A DNA stretch of 64,000 nucleotides from Erwinia sp. (GTDB lineage Bacteria; Pseudomonadota; Gammaproteobacteria; Enterobacterales; Enterobacteriaceae), in NCBI GenBank assembly GCA_964016415.1, contig OZ024666.1, forward strand, positions 3,267,310 to 3,331,309. Direction: 5' to 3'. The notes under the pieces are model-generated. The model was not told the origin of the DNA and did no database searches. It saw nothing but the letters and a program-made list of their open reading frames with translations. A program made the translations under genes and the position numbers. Below are positions 10,683 through 24,764 of this stretch, piece after piece. Numbering within the stretch: position 1 is the first letter of the stretch; each line of letters starts with the position of its first letter.

Positions 10683-12332
10683 TCAGCTGGCTTTTTTCTT
10701 ATCGCGGCTATGCAAGCCTCGTTTCTCCAGACCACGATAAATCAGCTGCTGCTGAATGATAGTGACCAGGTTACTGACGATATAGTAAAGCACCAGACCT
10801 GACGGGAACCACAGGAAGAAGACCGTGAAGATGACCGGCATAAAGGTCATGATCTTCTGCTGCATTGGGTCAGCAACCGTAGTGGGTGACATTTTCTGGA
10901 TAAAGAACATCGTCACACCCATCAGGATGGGTAAAATATAGTAAGGATCCTGAGCTGCAAGATCGTGGATCCATAATGCGAAAGGCGCATGACGTAATTC
11001 TACCGATCCCATCAGCATATAGTAGAGCGCCAGGAAGATAGGCATCTGTACGATAAGAGGCAGGCAACCACCTAACGGATTAACTTTCTCCGTTTTATAC
11101 AGCGCCATCATTTCCTGACTCATCCGCTGTTTATCATCACCTAAACGTTCACGCATCGCCTGTATTTTAGGCTGTAGCATGCGCATTTTCGCCATTGAGG
11201 TGTATTGCGCTTTAGTCAGCGGGTACATGATTCCGCGGACGATAAAGGTGATAACGATGATTGAAAAGCCCCAGTTACCGGTAAAGCTGTGCAGAAACTT
11301 CAGTAACTTAAACAGTGGCTGTGAAATGAACCATAACCAACCGTAGTCAACGGTTAAATCAAGATGCGGGGCGATAGCCGCCATTTTATCCTGAATTTCC
11401 GGGCCAACCCATAGCGTTGCGGCGAGGTTTTGCTCACTGCCTGCTGGAATGACCACCGCCGAAGATTTATAACCCGTTGCTGCTATACCATTACCTAAGT
11501 TACTGGTATAAAGCAGGTTACTTCCGGCAGTACGTGGCACCCATGCTGTGGCGAAATATTGCTGTAACATCGCTATCCAGCCATTGGCGGTAGTGACATT
11601 CAGATTTTCATTCTCACTGACTTTGTCAAATTTATACTTTTCGTAATTGGTTTCGCTACCTGAATAAGCGATACCGCGGAAAGTATGCAGGGCAAAGTTG
11701 CTGCTACCAGTATCGCGGTGTTTTGGCAGTTCAATCGTCTGTTTCAACTGACCGAACATCGCTATTTCCAGTGGTTGTGAGCTGGTATTATTTATATGGT
11801 AATCAACATTAATTGCATATTCACCGCGTTTGAGCACGAAAGTTTTGGTGTATTGCACACCATTACTGCCCGTGTAACTTAAAGGGATATGCAACTCGTT
11901 TTGCCCGTCTGCAAGGGTAAAGGTTGTTTGCGGACTGGTATACAGAGGACGATCACCATTTGCCGGATTATCAGGACCATCACGGCCTGTTAAGCCACTC
12001 TGTGCCTGATAAAGAAAGGCTGGAGTCGTTTCAAGCAAAGTGAAGGGGCGATCTGATCCCAGAGTATCGGGATAAGTCAGCAGTTCTGCCTGATCAATGT
12101 CTCCGCCTCTGGTATTAATTTTCAGGGACAGCACGTCGGTCTTGACCGTGATCTGTTGTCCCTGACCGCTGGCGGTGAGGCCCTGGCTGGTGAGGTCACC
12201 GTTAGCACTGCTCGTGTTTTGGGTACTCTGGGTCTGGAGTGGCTTAGGAGCATGATCCGTCTGCCAGGCCTGCCAGAGCATAAAAGACACGAACAGAAAA
12301 GCGATGATAAAAAGATTACGTTGCGAATCCAT
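10683..12332 (-). CDS. yidC: Membrane protein insertase YidC
   Basis: Inserts and folds inner-membrane proteins, alone or with SecYEG. 549 residues (E. coli 548). An N-terminal membrane anchor ([19 protein letters not shown]) precedes a large periplasmic domain to about residue 345. Five membrane segments follow, including [22 protein letters not shown], which carries the conserved arginine of the hydrophilic groove. The C-terminal tail is lysine-rich. It stands in the conserved rpmH-rnpA-yidD-yidC order. Confidence 0.97.
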   Translation of the reverse strand: MDSQRNLFIIAFLFVSFMLWQAWQTDHAPKPLQTQSTQNTSSANGDLTSQGLTASGQGQQITVKTDVLSLKINTRGGDIDQAELLTYPDTLGSDRPFTLLETTPAFLYQAQSGLTGRDGPDNPANGDRPLYTSPQTTFTLADGQNELHIPLSYTGSNGVQYTKTFVLKRGEYAINVDYHINNTSSQPLEIAMFGQLKQTIELPKHRDTGSSNFALHTFRGIAYSGSETNYEKYKFDKVSENENLNVTTANGWIAMLQQYFATAWVPRTAGSNLLYTSNLGNGIAATGYKSSAVVIPAGSEQNLAATLWVGPEIQDKMAAIAPHLDLTVDYGWLWFISQPLFKLLKFLHSFTGNWGFSIIVITFIVRGIMYPLTKAQYTSMAKMRMLQPKIQAMRERLGDDKQRMSQEMMALYKTEKVNPLGGCLPLIVQMPIFLALYYMLMGSVELRHAPFALWIHDLAAQDPYYILPILMGVTMFFIQKMSPTTVADPMQQKIMTFMPVIFTVFFLWFPSGLVLYYIVSNLVTIIQQQLIYRGLEKRGLHSRDKKKAS

Positions 12333-12357
12333 CGTTAATGTTCTCTGGTATCAATGT

Positions 12358-12594
12358 TTATTTAGGTGGAACCGGGTCGTTACCACCAGGGTTAAGTGGA
12401 TGACATTTTAATACGCGTTTTACTGTCAACCAACTTCCTTTTATCACACCAAACCTGCGTAATGCCTCAATACTGTATTGAGAACAGCTTGGGTGAAAGC
12501 GGCAATGAGGACCTAATAGTGGACTGATCACGCGTTGATAAACGCGGAGCAGCGCGATCAGGAACCGCGAGCCAGGCGACAATGGCGACGCCAT
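12358..12594 (-). CDS. yidD: Membrane protein insertion efficiency factor YidD
   Basis: Small membrane-associated protein that aids YidC-dependent insertion; 78 residues, slightly shorter than the E. coli form at the C-terminus. The family core [31 protein letters not shown] with its cysteines is intact, as is [14 protein letters not shown]. Its first 37 bases overlap the end of rnpA, as is usual. Confidence 0.95.
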   Translation of the reverse strand: MASPLSPGSRFLIALLRVYQRVISPLLGPHCRFHPSCSQYSIEALRRFGVIKGSWLTVKRVLKCHPLNPGGNDPVPPK

Positions 12595-12917
12595 ATTTTC
12601 TCCAACGCTTCCATCAATGCCTGGTTATCCAGGTCAGCAATCCCTTTTTTTGCCACAACAACAAAATCCATAGCCGGAAGTGCATGCTGGCGCAAACGGA
12701 AACTTTCACGAGTTAATCGTTTAATCCGGTTACGTTCATGTGCACGTTTGACATGTTTTTTAGCGACTGTGAGACCGATGCGGGGATGCCCCAGCGAATT
12801 AAGACGGCCAAGTATAGTCAGTTGTGGCGTGCCGGCTCTTTGAGGTTGCTGGAAGACGAAAGTGAAATGAGTGGGAGTTAACAAACGTAACTCCCTGGGA
12901 AATGCGAGCTTAACCAC
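12558..12917 (-). CDS. rnpA: Ribonuclease P protein component RnpA
   Basis: Protein subunit of RNase P, which cuts the 5' leader from precursor tRNAs. 119 residues, the E. coli length. The RNR motif region [15 protein letters not shown] and the N-terminal [13 protein letters not shown] are present. It lies 17 bases after rpmH and overlaps yidD. Confidence 0.97.
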   Translation of the reverse strand: MVKLAFPRELRLLTPTHFTFVFQQPQRAGTPQLTILGRLNSLGHPRIGLTVAKKHVKRAHERNRIKRLTRESFRLRQHALPAMDFVVVAKKGIADLDNQALMEALEKIWRRHCRLARGS

Positions 12918-12934
12918 TCAGCGGTTAGCTTTTA

Positions 12935-13087
<153 letters not shown>

Positions 13088-13177
13088 CTAAACTTGAAAA
13101 TTTCACTTGGGAATGCGCATTACGAATCAGTTCAACTGAATCTGCGCCTCAGTGTATCTTTATATTAAAGAGGCGGG

Positions 13178-13206
13178 ATTGTAATAACTGTACACTCCGG
13201 AGTCAA
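13178..13206 (-). promoter_or_regulatory. Sigma-70 promoter of rpmH
   Basis: On the minus strand, TTGACT (13206-13201), a spacer of exactly 17 bases and TACAAT (13183-13178) lie about 100 bases upstream of the rpmH ATG. Two single mismatches from consensus. Confidence 0.7.
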
Positions 13207-13323
13207 TTGACTTTGCGTTATAACGCAACGCCTGTATGTTGTTCAGACCCATCAATCGTCTGATTCAGTCCGGGTACAACCTACAAGATGTGCGATTATA
13301 CGTGCTCAGCGATAAAGCGCAAG

Positions 13324-13588
13324 GATCACCACCGATCCTATTGTGATCGTGTTGATAATCAGCGTGATGCCACAGCCTGTGGATAAATAGCCCGAATCTG
13401 TGCAGAAAAAGAAGATCTCTGAGGCACTTTGCGCTATGATCGGCCCCTTCCGCTGGTGATCGATGCGATCTTTCAGGGCGGAAGCCGCTAATGATGGTTC
13501 GCATCCTGCTTTTCCTGCGAGCCTCAACAAGTAATGAAATTACCGCATAACACTTTTTCTGATCGAACGTTTTCGAGTGGAGTCCGCC
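13324..13588 (+). promoter_or_regulatory. dnaA control region: DnaA boxes and GATC cluster
   Basis: A perfect DnaA box, TGTGGATAA, lies at 13378-13386 and an 8-of-9 box, TGTTGATAA, at 13350-13358. Eight GATC sites fall between 13324 and 13564 (starting at 13324, 13334, 13345, 13414, 13438, 13458, 13467 and 13561). In E. coli the dnaA promoters are autorepressed through such a box and sequestered by SeqA at hemimethylated GATC; the same control is inferred here. The rest of the rpmH-dnaA gap (13076-13323) holds the rpmH promoter. Confidence 0.75.
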
Positions 13589-14968
13589 GTGTCACTAACG
13601 CTTTGGCAACAGTGCCTTGCCCGCTTGCAGGATGAGCTCCCTGCGACTGAATTCAGTATGTGGATCCGCCCACTGCAGGCAGAGTCAAACGGCAACACGC
13701 TGGCACTCTATGCCCCCAATCGTTTTGTTCTCGATTGGGTAAGAGATAAATACATAAATAATATCAATGCGTTATTAAATGAGTTCTGCGGTATTGATAC
13801 TCCTCTCCTGCGTTTTGAAGTCGGCAGTAAACCTCCTGTTTCTCGTCAGATAAGCCAGCCAGTAGCTGCTACGACACCGGCGATGGAACGTTCTGTACCA
13901 CAACGCCCCAGCTGGGACACCACCCCGGCACCGGCTGAGCTCTCGTACCGCTCAAATGTGAACACCCGGCATAACTTTGATAATTTTGTTGAAGGGAAAT
14001 CGAACCAGTTGGCGCGGGCAGCTGCCCGACAAGTGGCTGATAACCCAGGCGGTGCTTACAATCCACTTTTTCTTTATGGTGGTACAGGATTAGGTAAAAC
14101 ACACCTTTTACACGCGGTTGGCAATGGGATTATGGCGCGTAAAGCCAATGCGAAAGTGGTGTATATGCATTCTGAGCGTTTTGTCCAGGACATGGTAAAA
14201 GCGCTGCAGAATAATGCGATTGAAGAGTTCAAACGTTATTATCGTTCTGTGGATGCGTTACTGATTGACGATATTCAGTTTTTTGCTAATAAAGAGCGTT
14301 CTCAGGAGGAATTTTTTCATACCTTCAACGCGCTGCTGGAAGGCAATCAACAAATCATACTGACTTCAGACCGTTACCCTAAAGAGATAAACGGCGTGGA
14401 AGATCGGTTGAAATCCCGTTTTGGCTGGGGATTGACAGTGGCGATTGAGCCACCCGAACTGGAAACCCGTGTGGCTATTCTGATGAAAAAAGCCGATGAA
14501 AACGACATTCGTTTGCCCGGCGAGGTGGCTTTTTTCATTGCCAAGCGATTGCGGTCTAATGTACGAGAACTGGAAGGGGCGTTAAACCGGGTGATTGCCA
14601 ATGCAAATTTTACCGGGCGTGCCATTACCATTGATTTTGTCCGTGAAGCTCTGCGTGACTTGCTTGCTCTGCAGGAAAAGCTGGTAACTATTGATAATAT
14701 TCAAAAAACAGTTGCCGAGTATTACAAAATTAAAGTGGCTGATTTGCTTTCTAAACGTCGTTCTCGTTCAGTCGCTCGTCCGCGACAGATGGCGATGGCG
14801 ATGGCTAAAGAGCTTACCAATCACAGTTTGCCGGAAATCGGTGATGCTTTCGGGGGTCGTGATCACACCACGGTGTTGCATGCTTGTCGTAAAATAGAGC
14901 AGCTTCGTGAAGAAAGTCATGACATTAAAGAAGATTTTTCAAATCTCATCAGAACATTATCTTCCTGA
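13589..14968 (+). CDS. dnaA: Chromosomal replication initiator DnaA
   Basis: AAA+ ATPase that binds DnaA boxes and opens the origin. The GTG at 13589 gives [18 protein letters not shown], matching the E. coli GTG start, with GGAG 6 bases upstream; an in-frame GTG at 13577 is less likely. 459 residues: domain I (1-90), a short variable linker (about 90-130), then the AAA+ domain with Walker [10 protein letters not shown] and Walker B LLIDDIQF. Domain IV contains the DNA-binding signature [15 protein letters not shown]. dnaN starts 4 bases after the stop. Confidence 0.98.
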   Translation: MSLTLWQQCLARLQDELPATEFSMWIRPLQAESNGNTLALYAPNRFVLDWVRDKYINNINALLNEFCGIDTPLLRFEVGSKPPVSRQISQPVAATTPAMERSVPQRPSWDTTPAPAELSYRSNVNTRHNFDNFVEGKSNQLARAAARQVADNPGGAYNPLFLYGGTGLGKTHLLHAVGNGIMARKANAKVVYMHSERFVQDMVKALQNNAIEEFKRYYRSVDALLIDDIQFFANKERSQEEFFHTFNALLEGNQQIILTSDRYPKEINGVEDRLKSRFGWGLTVAIEPPELETRVAILMKKADENDIRLPGEVAFFIAKRLRSNVRELEGALNRVIANANFTGRAITIDFVREALRDLLALQEKLVTIDNIQKTVAEYYKIKVADLLSKRRSRSVARPRQMAMAMAKELTNHSLPEIGDAFGGRDHTTVLHACRKIEQLREESHDIKEDFSNLIRTLSS

Positions 14969-14972
14969 CACT

Positions 14973-16073
14973 ATGAAATTTATTGTAGAACGAGAGCAAT
15001 TACTCAAACCATTACAACAAGTCACCAGCCCATTAGGTGGACGCCCGACACTGCCTATTTTAGGTAATCTTCTTCTGCAGGTGAGTGAGGGGGTGTTGCT
15101 GCTGACGGGCACAGATCTGGAAATGGAGATGGTGGCCCGTGTCTCTTTACAGCATGATCATGCTCCAGGCGCCACAACCGTTCCGGCACGAAAATTTTTT
15201 GATATTTGCCGCGGTTTGCCTGAAGGGGCAGAAATCAGCGTAGTACTCGATGGCGATCGCATGTTAGTGCGCTCAGGCCGTAGCCGTTTTTCACTATCGA
15301 CACTACCTGCCAGCGATTTTCCCAATCTTGATGACTGGCAGAGCGAAGTGGAGTTTACACTACCTCAGGCGACAATGAAGCGTCTGATTGAAGCAACCCA
15401 GTTTTCAATGGCGCATCAGGATGTGCGCTATTATCTCAATGGTATGTTATTTGAAACAGAAGCCGAAGAGCTGCGTACTGTCGCAACCGACGGACATCGA
15501 CTGGCTGTCTGTTCGATGCCTGTTGGCCAGAGACTCCCCGGGCACTCAGTGATAGTGCCTCGCAAAGGGGTGATGGAATTGGTGCGTTTGCTGGATAACG
15601 GTGATGCATCTTTGCAATTACAGATTGGCAGCAATAATATTCGAGCCCATGTAGGCGATTTTATTTTCACCTCGAAGCTGGTTGATGGCCGCTTTCCTGA
15701 TTACCGCCGGGTATTGCCTAAAAATCCTGATAAAACGCTTGAAGCGAGCTGTGATCTGCTTAAACAAGCATTCTCACGTGCGGCTATTCTCTCTAATGAA
15801 AAGTTTCGTGGTGTGCGGTTGTACATCAGTGAAAATCAACTCAAGATCACGGCGAACAATCCTGAACAGGAAGAGGCAGAAGAGATACTCGATGTCAGTT
15901 ACGCTGGCGCTGATTTAGAAATCGGTTTCAATGTCAGTTATTTGCTTGATGTTCTTAATGCACTGAAATGTGAGCATGTCAGATTACTATTAACCGACTC
16001 TGTTTCCAGTGTGCAAATCGAGGATGCAGCGAGTCAGCATGCGGCTTATGTCGTGATGCCAATGCGCTTATAG
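14973..16073 (+). CDS. dnaN: DNA polymerase III sliding clamp (beta)
   Basis: Ring-shaped processivity clamp for DNA polymerase III. The ATG at 14973 begins MKFIVEREQLLKPLQQVTSP, giving 366 residues, exactly the E. coli length; a longer frame reaching into dnaA is spurious. The C-terminus keeps the conserved YVVMPMRL. It is co-transcribed with dnaA. recF follows only after 134 bases, longer than the near-contact spacing seen in E. coli. Confidence 0.98.
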   Translation: MKFIVEREQLLKPLQQVTSPLGGRPTLPILGNLLLQVSEGVLLLTGTDLEMEMVARVSLQHDHAPGATTVPARKFFDICRGLPEGAEISVVLDGDRMLVRSGRSRFSLSTLPASDFPNLDDWQSEVEFTLPQATMKRLIEATQFSMAHQDVRYYLNGMLFETEAEELRTVATDGHRLAVCSMPVGQRLPGHSVIVPRKGVMELVRLLDNGDASLQLQIGSNNIRAHVGDFIFTSKLVDGRFPDYRRVLPKNPDKTLEASCDLLKQAFSRAAILSNEKFRGVRLYISENQLKITANNPEQEEAEEILDVSYAGADLEIGFNVSYLLDVLNALKCEHVRLLLTDSVSSVQIEDAASQHAAYVVMPMRL

Positions 16074-16207
16074 CACAATAAAAGAGTGGCTGAGGCGGTT
16101 ATCGATACGGATGACACTTTACTGAAAGCGAGAGCACGTTTTCATGTCGGTTTACCTCACCGTTATCGTAATGTAGCCTGAGGGGCACCTTTCCGGAATT
16201 AAGTAAA

Positions 16208-19719
<3,512 letters not shown>

Positions 19720-19762
19720 TACTGCGATTAACGGATAACTCAGACATCATGTCGGTTAATTT

Positions 19763-19792
19763 CAACGTCCTTACCGTCAGGTAAGGACGTTG
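19763..19792. terminator. 13-bp perfect hairpin after gyrB
   Basis: CAACGTCCTTACC (19763-19775), a GTCA loop and GGTAAGGACGTTG (19780-19792) form a perfect 13-bp stem 43 bases after the gyrB stop. There is no long T run on the plus strand; T-rich sequence follows it on the minus strand. Likely the end of the dnaA-gyrB transcript. Confidence 0.6.
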
Positions 19793-20204
19793 ATAGAAAG
19801 TATAAGGTTATGATAATCGAGGTAATAATGCTGACAGCGTCAGTGATTATTCCTCATGACTCTGTGTACTATGTACGATAGTCAGAACCGTTTTTTCAAT
19901 ATTTGGTAAACTGCAGGGCTGAAAAGGGAATCAGATAACTGTGATAAAAACAGATAACTGATGAACTCGCGATCTGAAGGGCTACCGTTTAGCATGCTCT
20001 CCAATTAATAAAGTACCAGCTCTGTATAATCAAAAAACAACCCCCAATAATGATAGTGTGTTCCGGCACTGTTACCTCAAAGCCACTGTTTGCTGGTGGT
20101 ATGCTGAAATGGTGTTTGTCATCCTTTATTTGCGGGTAATAACCTGCCTGCTCATACTCCATGAGCATTCGAGTGTATTAATCATCATCTGAAAAGGGGA
20201 AGAT
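19793..20204. other. Gap between gyrB and yidA with no recognised gene
   Basis: About 410 bases without a convincing coding frame. E. coli has the small gene yidB here; I see no trace of it. The end (20190-20204) holds the AAAAGGGGAAG ribosome site of yidA. Confidence 0.5.
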
Positions 20205-21014
20205 ATGGCGATAAAACTGATAGCTATCGATATGGATGGAACCTTACTGAACCAGCGACACGAAGTGACGCCAGAAGTTATTGCAGCGATTCATGCGGCG
20301 CAGGCAAAGGGCATCGCAATCGTCCTCGCAACCGGACGTCCGTTTGTCGGAGTGCAAAGTTACTTACAAGTATTGCAATTACAGCGACCAGGACAGTTTT
20401 GTATCACTAACAATGGTGCACTGGTGCAGCATGCAGAAAACGGTCAGTGCGTAGTTGAAATAACACTCAGTTTCGATGATTACCTCTATGTAGAAAAGCT
20501 GGCGCAGCAATTGGGGGTAAGTTTTCAGGCGCTGAGTCATGATTCTCTTTTTACACCCAATAAGGATATCAGCCCGTACACAATCCATGAAGCATCGTTG
20601 ACAGGGATACCTTTACGTTATCGGGCTGCTGATGAGATGGATACTCAACTTACTTTCCCTAAATTGATGATGATCGATACGCCAGAAAAACTGGACCGCG
20701 CGATTGAACAGTTACCGCAAGAGGCTAAAGCTCGCTACACCATGGTAAAAAGTGCACCGTTTTATCTTGAAGTGCTTAATAATGGTGTCAGTAAAGGAAG
20801 TGCGCTACAACAGCTCACCGAACGTTTGGGACTGAGTGCTCAGCAGGTTATGGCGATCGGTGATCAGGAAAATGATATTTCTATGATTGAATTTGCCGGT
20901 ACAGGGGTCGCAATGGGTAATGCCATCGACAGCGTTAAAGCGATCGCACAATATGTCACCGGGGCTAACACTGAAAATGGTGTGGCACAAGCAATTGAGA
21001 AGTTAGCATTATAG
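20205..21014 (+). CDS. yidA: Sugar phosphatase YidA (Cof-type HAD hydrolase)
   Basis: Cytoplasmic HAD-superfamily phosphatase active on sugar phosphates in E. coli. 269 residues (E. coli 270). Motif I is IAIDMDGTLL, motif II the ATGRP region, and the C-terminal motif IV GDQENDISMIEFAG carries the metal-binding aspartates. A strong AAAAGGGGA ribosome site precedes the ATG. Confidence 0.95.
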   Translation: MAIKLIAIDMDGTLLNQRHEVTPEVIAAIHAAQAKGIAIVLATGRPFVGVQSYLQVLQLQRPGQFCITNNGALVQHAENGQCVVEITLSFDDYLYVEKLAQQLGVSFQALSHDSLFTPNKDISPYTIHEASLTGIPLRYRAADEMDTQLTFPKLMMIDTPEKLDRAIEQLPQEAKARYTMVKSAPFYLEVLNNGVSKGSALQQLTERLGLSAQQVMAIGDQENDISMIEFAGTGVAMGNAIDSVKAIAQYVTGANTENGVAQAIEKLAL

Positions 21015-21107
21015 TCATCTTCAAATCAGTATGCTAGTCGTTGATGATGGTACTTTGGTCGCGATAAGATATCCGACAAGTAGCCAGACAGAAGGAAAGT
21101 GATAATT

Positions 21108-22361
21108 ATGGAGCAACAGCTCACCTTTGCATGTCGTCACCATCAACTCACTAATATCAATATCTGGACTGCCGACAGTCAATGGATAGTTTTTGATACC
21201 AGAAGTCAAACCGCTATCTTTGATGGCCAGTCTGTCGAACGGGTCAGCTTAGAGGGTGATATTGACGTTCTGTACCGTGCACGCCGTGGAGCATCTCTTG
21301 GTGTGGTGACCGTCAGCCCGGAATTACCTCCTCGCTATGTGTGTATCGAAGGTCCTGAATATCCTGATGCGACCTGGTGTTATGACTTCCATCATCGACA
21401 TGGTCTGATTATTGCTCCACAACAGACTGGTACGCTGGATGCCTTTGATATCACTTCACCCTATACACCCGGTGCTCTGCGAGGGGGCTCTCATGTTCAT
21501 GTTTTTAGCCCGGATGGCACGCGATTAAGTTTTACTTACAACGATCACGTGATGTATCAGTCAGGCCTTGATCGACGCAATGTCGGTGTTGCCGTACCTT
21601 TACATCCTGTTTTTCCGCCTCTCAAACATCCAAGAGAATACCCGGGTTCCCACTTTTGTGTTCTTGTGAGCGAGACCAGCGCGAACCCGTTACCAGGCAG
21701 TGACGAGATAGACCGCGCTTATGAAGAGGGCTGGATAGGTTTGAACGGGTACAAGAGGAATGACGGTTCTCATCAGCGTTGGGCACTGGCTTTCATTGGG
21801 GATACACGCAATATCAGTGGAGAAAAAATCCCTGAGATTTTCATCGTCGACCTGCCGGAAGCTTTATCTGACTATGCTATTCCGGGAAAAATCCCTTTAC
21901 AGGGAACCGGGGATCATTTTCCTGCGCCACCTGCTGGTGTGAAACAGCGCCGATTGACCTTTACACATCAGCGACTTTATCCCGGTATTGCTACTGTTCC
22001 CAGACACTGGCTTCGCAGTTCTCCTGATGGCAGTAAAATCGCTTTCCTGATGAAAGATGACAGAGGCATCGTGCAACTCTGGCTTCAGCCTGTAACGGGG
22101 GGAGGGCCTCAGCAAATCTCATTTGTCGATAGTGATATTCAGTCTGCATTGAGTTGGCATCCCTCCGGTATGGCGGTTGCTTTGATACAAGATAATAGCG
22201 TGATGCTATGTGATGTGGGGTCAGGACGGATGCAGCGTCTAACGTCACCGACAACACCTCCGCCGATAGCTGATGCCGTGGTCTGTTCTCCGGATGGTCA
22301 CTACATCGCTTATTTGCGTCTGGTTGATGGATGGCAGCAGATTTTTGTCGTGCAGATTTAA
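21108..22361 (+). CDS. yidR: YidR family beta-propeller protein (DUF3748)
   Basis: 417 residues from the ATG at 21108, which sits 8 bases after GAAGGAAAG; a GTG at 21099 is inside that site. Family stretches CYDFHHRHGLI, YTPGALRGGSHVHVFSPDGTRLSFTYNDHVM and QRRLTFTHQRLYPGIATVPRHW match E. coli YidR. TolB-like propeller repeats show as IAFLMKDDRGIVQLW and SPDGHYIAYL. No signal peptide is visible. Its biochemical role is unknown. It lies near yidA and yidQ, as in E. coli. Confidence 0.9.
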   Translation: MEQQLTFACRHHQLTNINIWTADSQWIVFDTRSQTAIFDGQSVERVSLEGDIDVLYRARRGASLGVVTVSPELPPRYVCIEGPEYPDATWCYDFHHRHGLIIAPQQTGTLDAFDITSPYTPGALRGGSHVHVFSPDGTRLSFTYNDHVMYQSGLDRRNVGVAVPLHPVFPPLKHPREYPGSHFCVLVSETSANPLPGSDEIDRAYEEGWIGLNGYKRNDGSHQRWALAFIGDTRNISGEKIPEIFIVDLPEALSDYAIPGKIPLQGTGDHFPAPPAGVKQRRLTFTHQRLYPGIATVPRHWLRSSPDGSKIAFLMKDDRGIVQLWLQPVTGGGPQQISFVDSDIQSALSWHPSGMAVALIQDNSVMLCDVGSGRMQRLTSPTTPPPIADAVVCSPDGHYIAYLRLVDGWQQIFVVQI

Positions 22362-22999
22362 TTCTCTCTACAAAAAGAGTGTGTTCCAACCCTGGTTCTG
22401 GTTGTAATGGTATCTTTTTTCTCCTGATAAGTTATTTTTAATAAAACACACGGTAAAGGTTATTATTCTCCTTTTTTTACTCTCTTTCCTCCAGTCTGTA
22501 ATTTATTTTTTAATTCCATTAAAACACGCTGAGTTTTTTTATTTTCATTAAATACACCCCCCTGGTTGTTTTTATACTCCTTTTTATTCATTTTCTTTAT
22601 CTTTATTTGAAAAATAAAGGAAAAGGTAGTTAATTTTTTTTAATTTTGTTCTATTTAATTTTTTTTTCATTTTTTAATTGTTTTTTTTGATTTAAATCAA
22701 TCTAGTGTGTTTATCTGATAGTTTTTTTCGATCATTGATATTTATTTGATAGGTTGATATCATTTTTATTATTTTTTATGCGAAGTAAATGTTGGTTTTT
22801 TTAAAAACCTCATATCTGTCTAATAAGTCTTATTGTGAGTATTTTTTTCTTTCAAATCTTTATTAAAAGCTAAGAGTATTCTTTGTTTTCTATTTAAGTA
22901 TATAAATAAAGTTAAATATTTGATGTCTTTTGTTGGCAGTGTTGTGAACACGGACTCTATTTTTCACGCTATGTCGTTTATAGTAATAAAGGGAATTTT
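22362..22999. other. Strongly AT-rich gap upstream of a frameshifted secreted protein
   Basis: About 640 bases dominated by T and A runs, clearly different in composition from the surrounding housekeeping genes. No coding frame is credible. Such AT-rich stretches next to surface-protein genes are typical of horizontally acquired, H-NS-silenced DNA; that reading is inference. A ribosome site AAGGGAA at 22989-22995 belongs to the next frame. Confidence 0.5.
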
Positions 23000-23708
23000 A
23001 TGTGTAGTAATGCAACGTCTGATAACACTCGGTTTCAGAAATTCACGGCGAGTCTATTACTCGTTGTTCAACTCTTTTCGCCACTGTTTTTTTCATCGGC
23101 ATCGATTGCACACCATTAAAGTACCTGGCGCTGCAGCAGAGCTTGGAACTTGGAAAGATGAACAAAGTGAAGGTATCTATACCCGGTCGTACTCTGCGGT
23201 CTCGGTGGGTGATGAGTTGGTGTCCACACTGATTTTTTCTGGATGGGGCAGTCAGGTAAGACCACAGTCGAATACCTATTCCATTGTTGCCGGTCCTCCA
23301 TCGGTTAAGATGTCACATTATAAGATAGCAACGACGATTTATGATGCGGGAGATCTATTGAGTAGCGGAGAGGTCACTTTGGTGTTACGGGATATTAATG
23401 ATAATCCGGCTGAAGTGGATATTAGCAACATCGGGTTTTCAGCGGTATATCAGGCAAGTGAGGGAGGAGTTGAAATAACCGATGAAAATTATACTGGTAA
23501 AATACATGGCTGGAGTAAGGTAGGCGACAGACCTGGCAGCAAAGGGACTTATAAAGCGAGGTATACTCCGGGAGATTATGCTGGTTGGGTTACGATAAAA
23601 TTCATCTCGGTAGAGGGCATTCCACTCGAAGCTGAAAATAGTAAAAAGGAAGAATTGCAGACCTATCAACTTAAAATAAGGCCTGCTGGAGAGAATCCTA
23701 ATAATTGA
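23000..23708 (+). pseudogene. Secreted Ig-like (invasin/intimin-type) protein, frameshifted after the signal peptide
   Basis: The ATG at 23000, behind an AAGGGAA site, starts a 39-codon frame whose product has a Sec signal peptide (polar start, then ASLLLVVQLFSPLFF, cleavage likely after SIA), and stops at 23119. The adjacent frame is open from there to 23708 and begins near VPGAAAELGTWKDEQ. Removing one base near 23112-23116 would join them into a secreted protein of about 235 residues. The mature part has beta-rich segments (TIYDAGDLL, EVTLVLRDINDNPAEV, KGTYKARYTPGDYAGWVTIKF) that resemble Ig-like domains of invasin/intimin-family adhesins. The beta-barrel domain of that family is absent. 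An open frame from 22920 exists but would put the signal peptide out of frame. Function is unknown. Confidence 0.6.
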
Positions 23709-23718
23709 GTTACTGATC

Positions 23719-23760
23719 AGGGCGTCTCTCTCCATCAGGGAGGCGCCCCTTAATTTTATT
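23719..23760 (+). terminator. Terminator-like hairpin after the Ig-like gene
   Basis: GGGCG... and ...CGCCC arms (about 23720-23748) enclose CTCTCC-ATCA-GGGAG pairing, and TTAATTTTATT follows. The stem has small mismatches. Confidence 0.5.
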
Positions 23761-23969
23761 GATAGATACACCCTTCTGATTATAATGATGCTATTGGGGA
23801 TGAGTCTCTACTGAAGGGGGCTGGTGATGGTTTTTTGAAAAAATAATATTTTTCCAGTCTTGATTAATTAAATATTGCATAGTGGCAGAAAATTCCATAC
23901 ACAGAATACGACAAGAGTGATTTTATTTAGAATATGCGGGTAATGGCTAAATATTGACGGAGTAAATAT

Positions 23970-24332
23970 TCAGTAGGAAACCGCTCGTGCCGGAACCGCA
24001 TGAGAAAGTGCTTCATCGGTATGATTCTGTTGCTCACTGCGCAAAACTCGCTCTCTTGGTGATGCGTCAGCTTTGTCATTATCAGCATGATAATAGTCTA
24101 ACGGCAGTAGTAACGTATCCAGCATGGCAGAGAAAGGCAAATCAATTAATGCCAGAGGACGCATTACCCAGCCATTGTGGTCATCGGTAATCACATCAAG
24201 GCCGGCCCGGGTACCAGAATAGTAACCCTGGTCTCCGCCGGAGTGTGACATGATACTTGAGCATCCACTGGTTGCCGATACGGCGACACCGATAAGCAAC
24301 CCGAGAATGCTATAACGTTTTACTTTTGCCAT
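23970..24332 (-). CDS. yidQ: YidQ/YceK family outer-membrane lipoprotein (DUF1375)
   Basis: 120 residues from the ATG at 24332, preceded by AAGGAT at a suitable distance. An N-terminal hydrophobic segment ends in SATSGC, a lipobox with a poor residue at -3 but followed by the family signature CSSIMSHSGG. The conserved block YYSGTRAGLDVI and LIDLPFSAMLDTLLLPLDYYH identifies the family. It follows yidR as in E. coli, where ibpA comes next; here ibpA is absent. The open frame continues upstream to 24446 but lacks support. Confidence 0.88.
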   Translation of the reverse strand: MAKVKRYSILGLLIGVAVSATSGCSSIMSHSGGDQGYYSGTRAGLDVITDDHNGWVMRPLALIDLPFSAMLDTLLLPLDYYHADNDKADASPRERVLRSEQQNHTDEALSHAVPARAVSY

Positions 24333-24764
24333 TGTAGCTATCCTTATCATATTTCTGCTCAGCATACACAGCAACCCTGTCTGTAAAACATCTCTGGAAT
24401 AGCAACATGCTTCGTGTACCTGACGCACTATATCAGTACTGCACAAAATTTACGTTACTTCCTGTTTTTTTGCCATGTTTTCACTGTCGCTATAGTAAAA
24501 AACCTTATCTCTGCTGGATTTCCGGGTTTCGTTAGTGTGATATTTCATGGCAGTGAGATGGGGATATCAGAAACACTGATTGAAAGAAAACAGTAGTAAC
24601 AAAGAATGTTGAAACTACGGTCACCCAGTATGCTCCTCAGGCAGACGAATTTCACAATCTGCGGTACAATAAGTCAAACACGGCTGTTTTCGCGCTTACT
24701 GCTGCGTCGATCATCCGATTCATTGCAATGTGATACGGCGTATCACCGTTAGAGAATACAGTTT
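24333..24764. other. Intergenic region at a synteny junction (yidQ | yihI)
   Basis: The left flank matches the E. coli 83-minute region and the right flank the 87-minute region, so a rearrangement point falls in these 432 bases. I looked for the small RNA csrC, which lies upstream of yihI in E. coli, and did not see its repeated GGA loops. A TACAAT at 24665-24670 could be a -10 for yihI, but no good -35 accompanies it. Confidence 0.4.

Noticed and set aside
24447-24764. csrC small RNA upstream of yihI, as in E. coli
   Set aside because: The repeated GGA hairpin loops expected of csrC are not seen; the region is a rearrangement junction.
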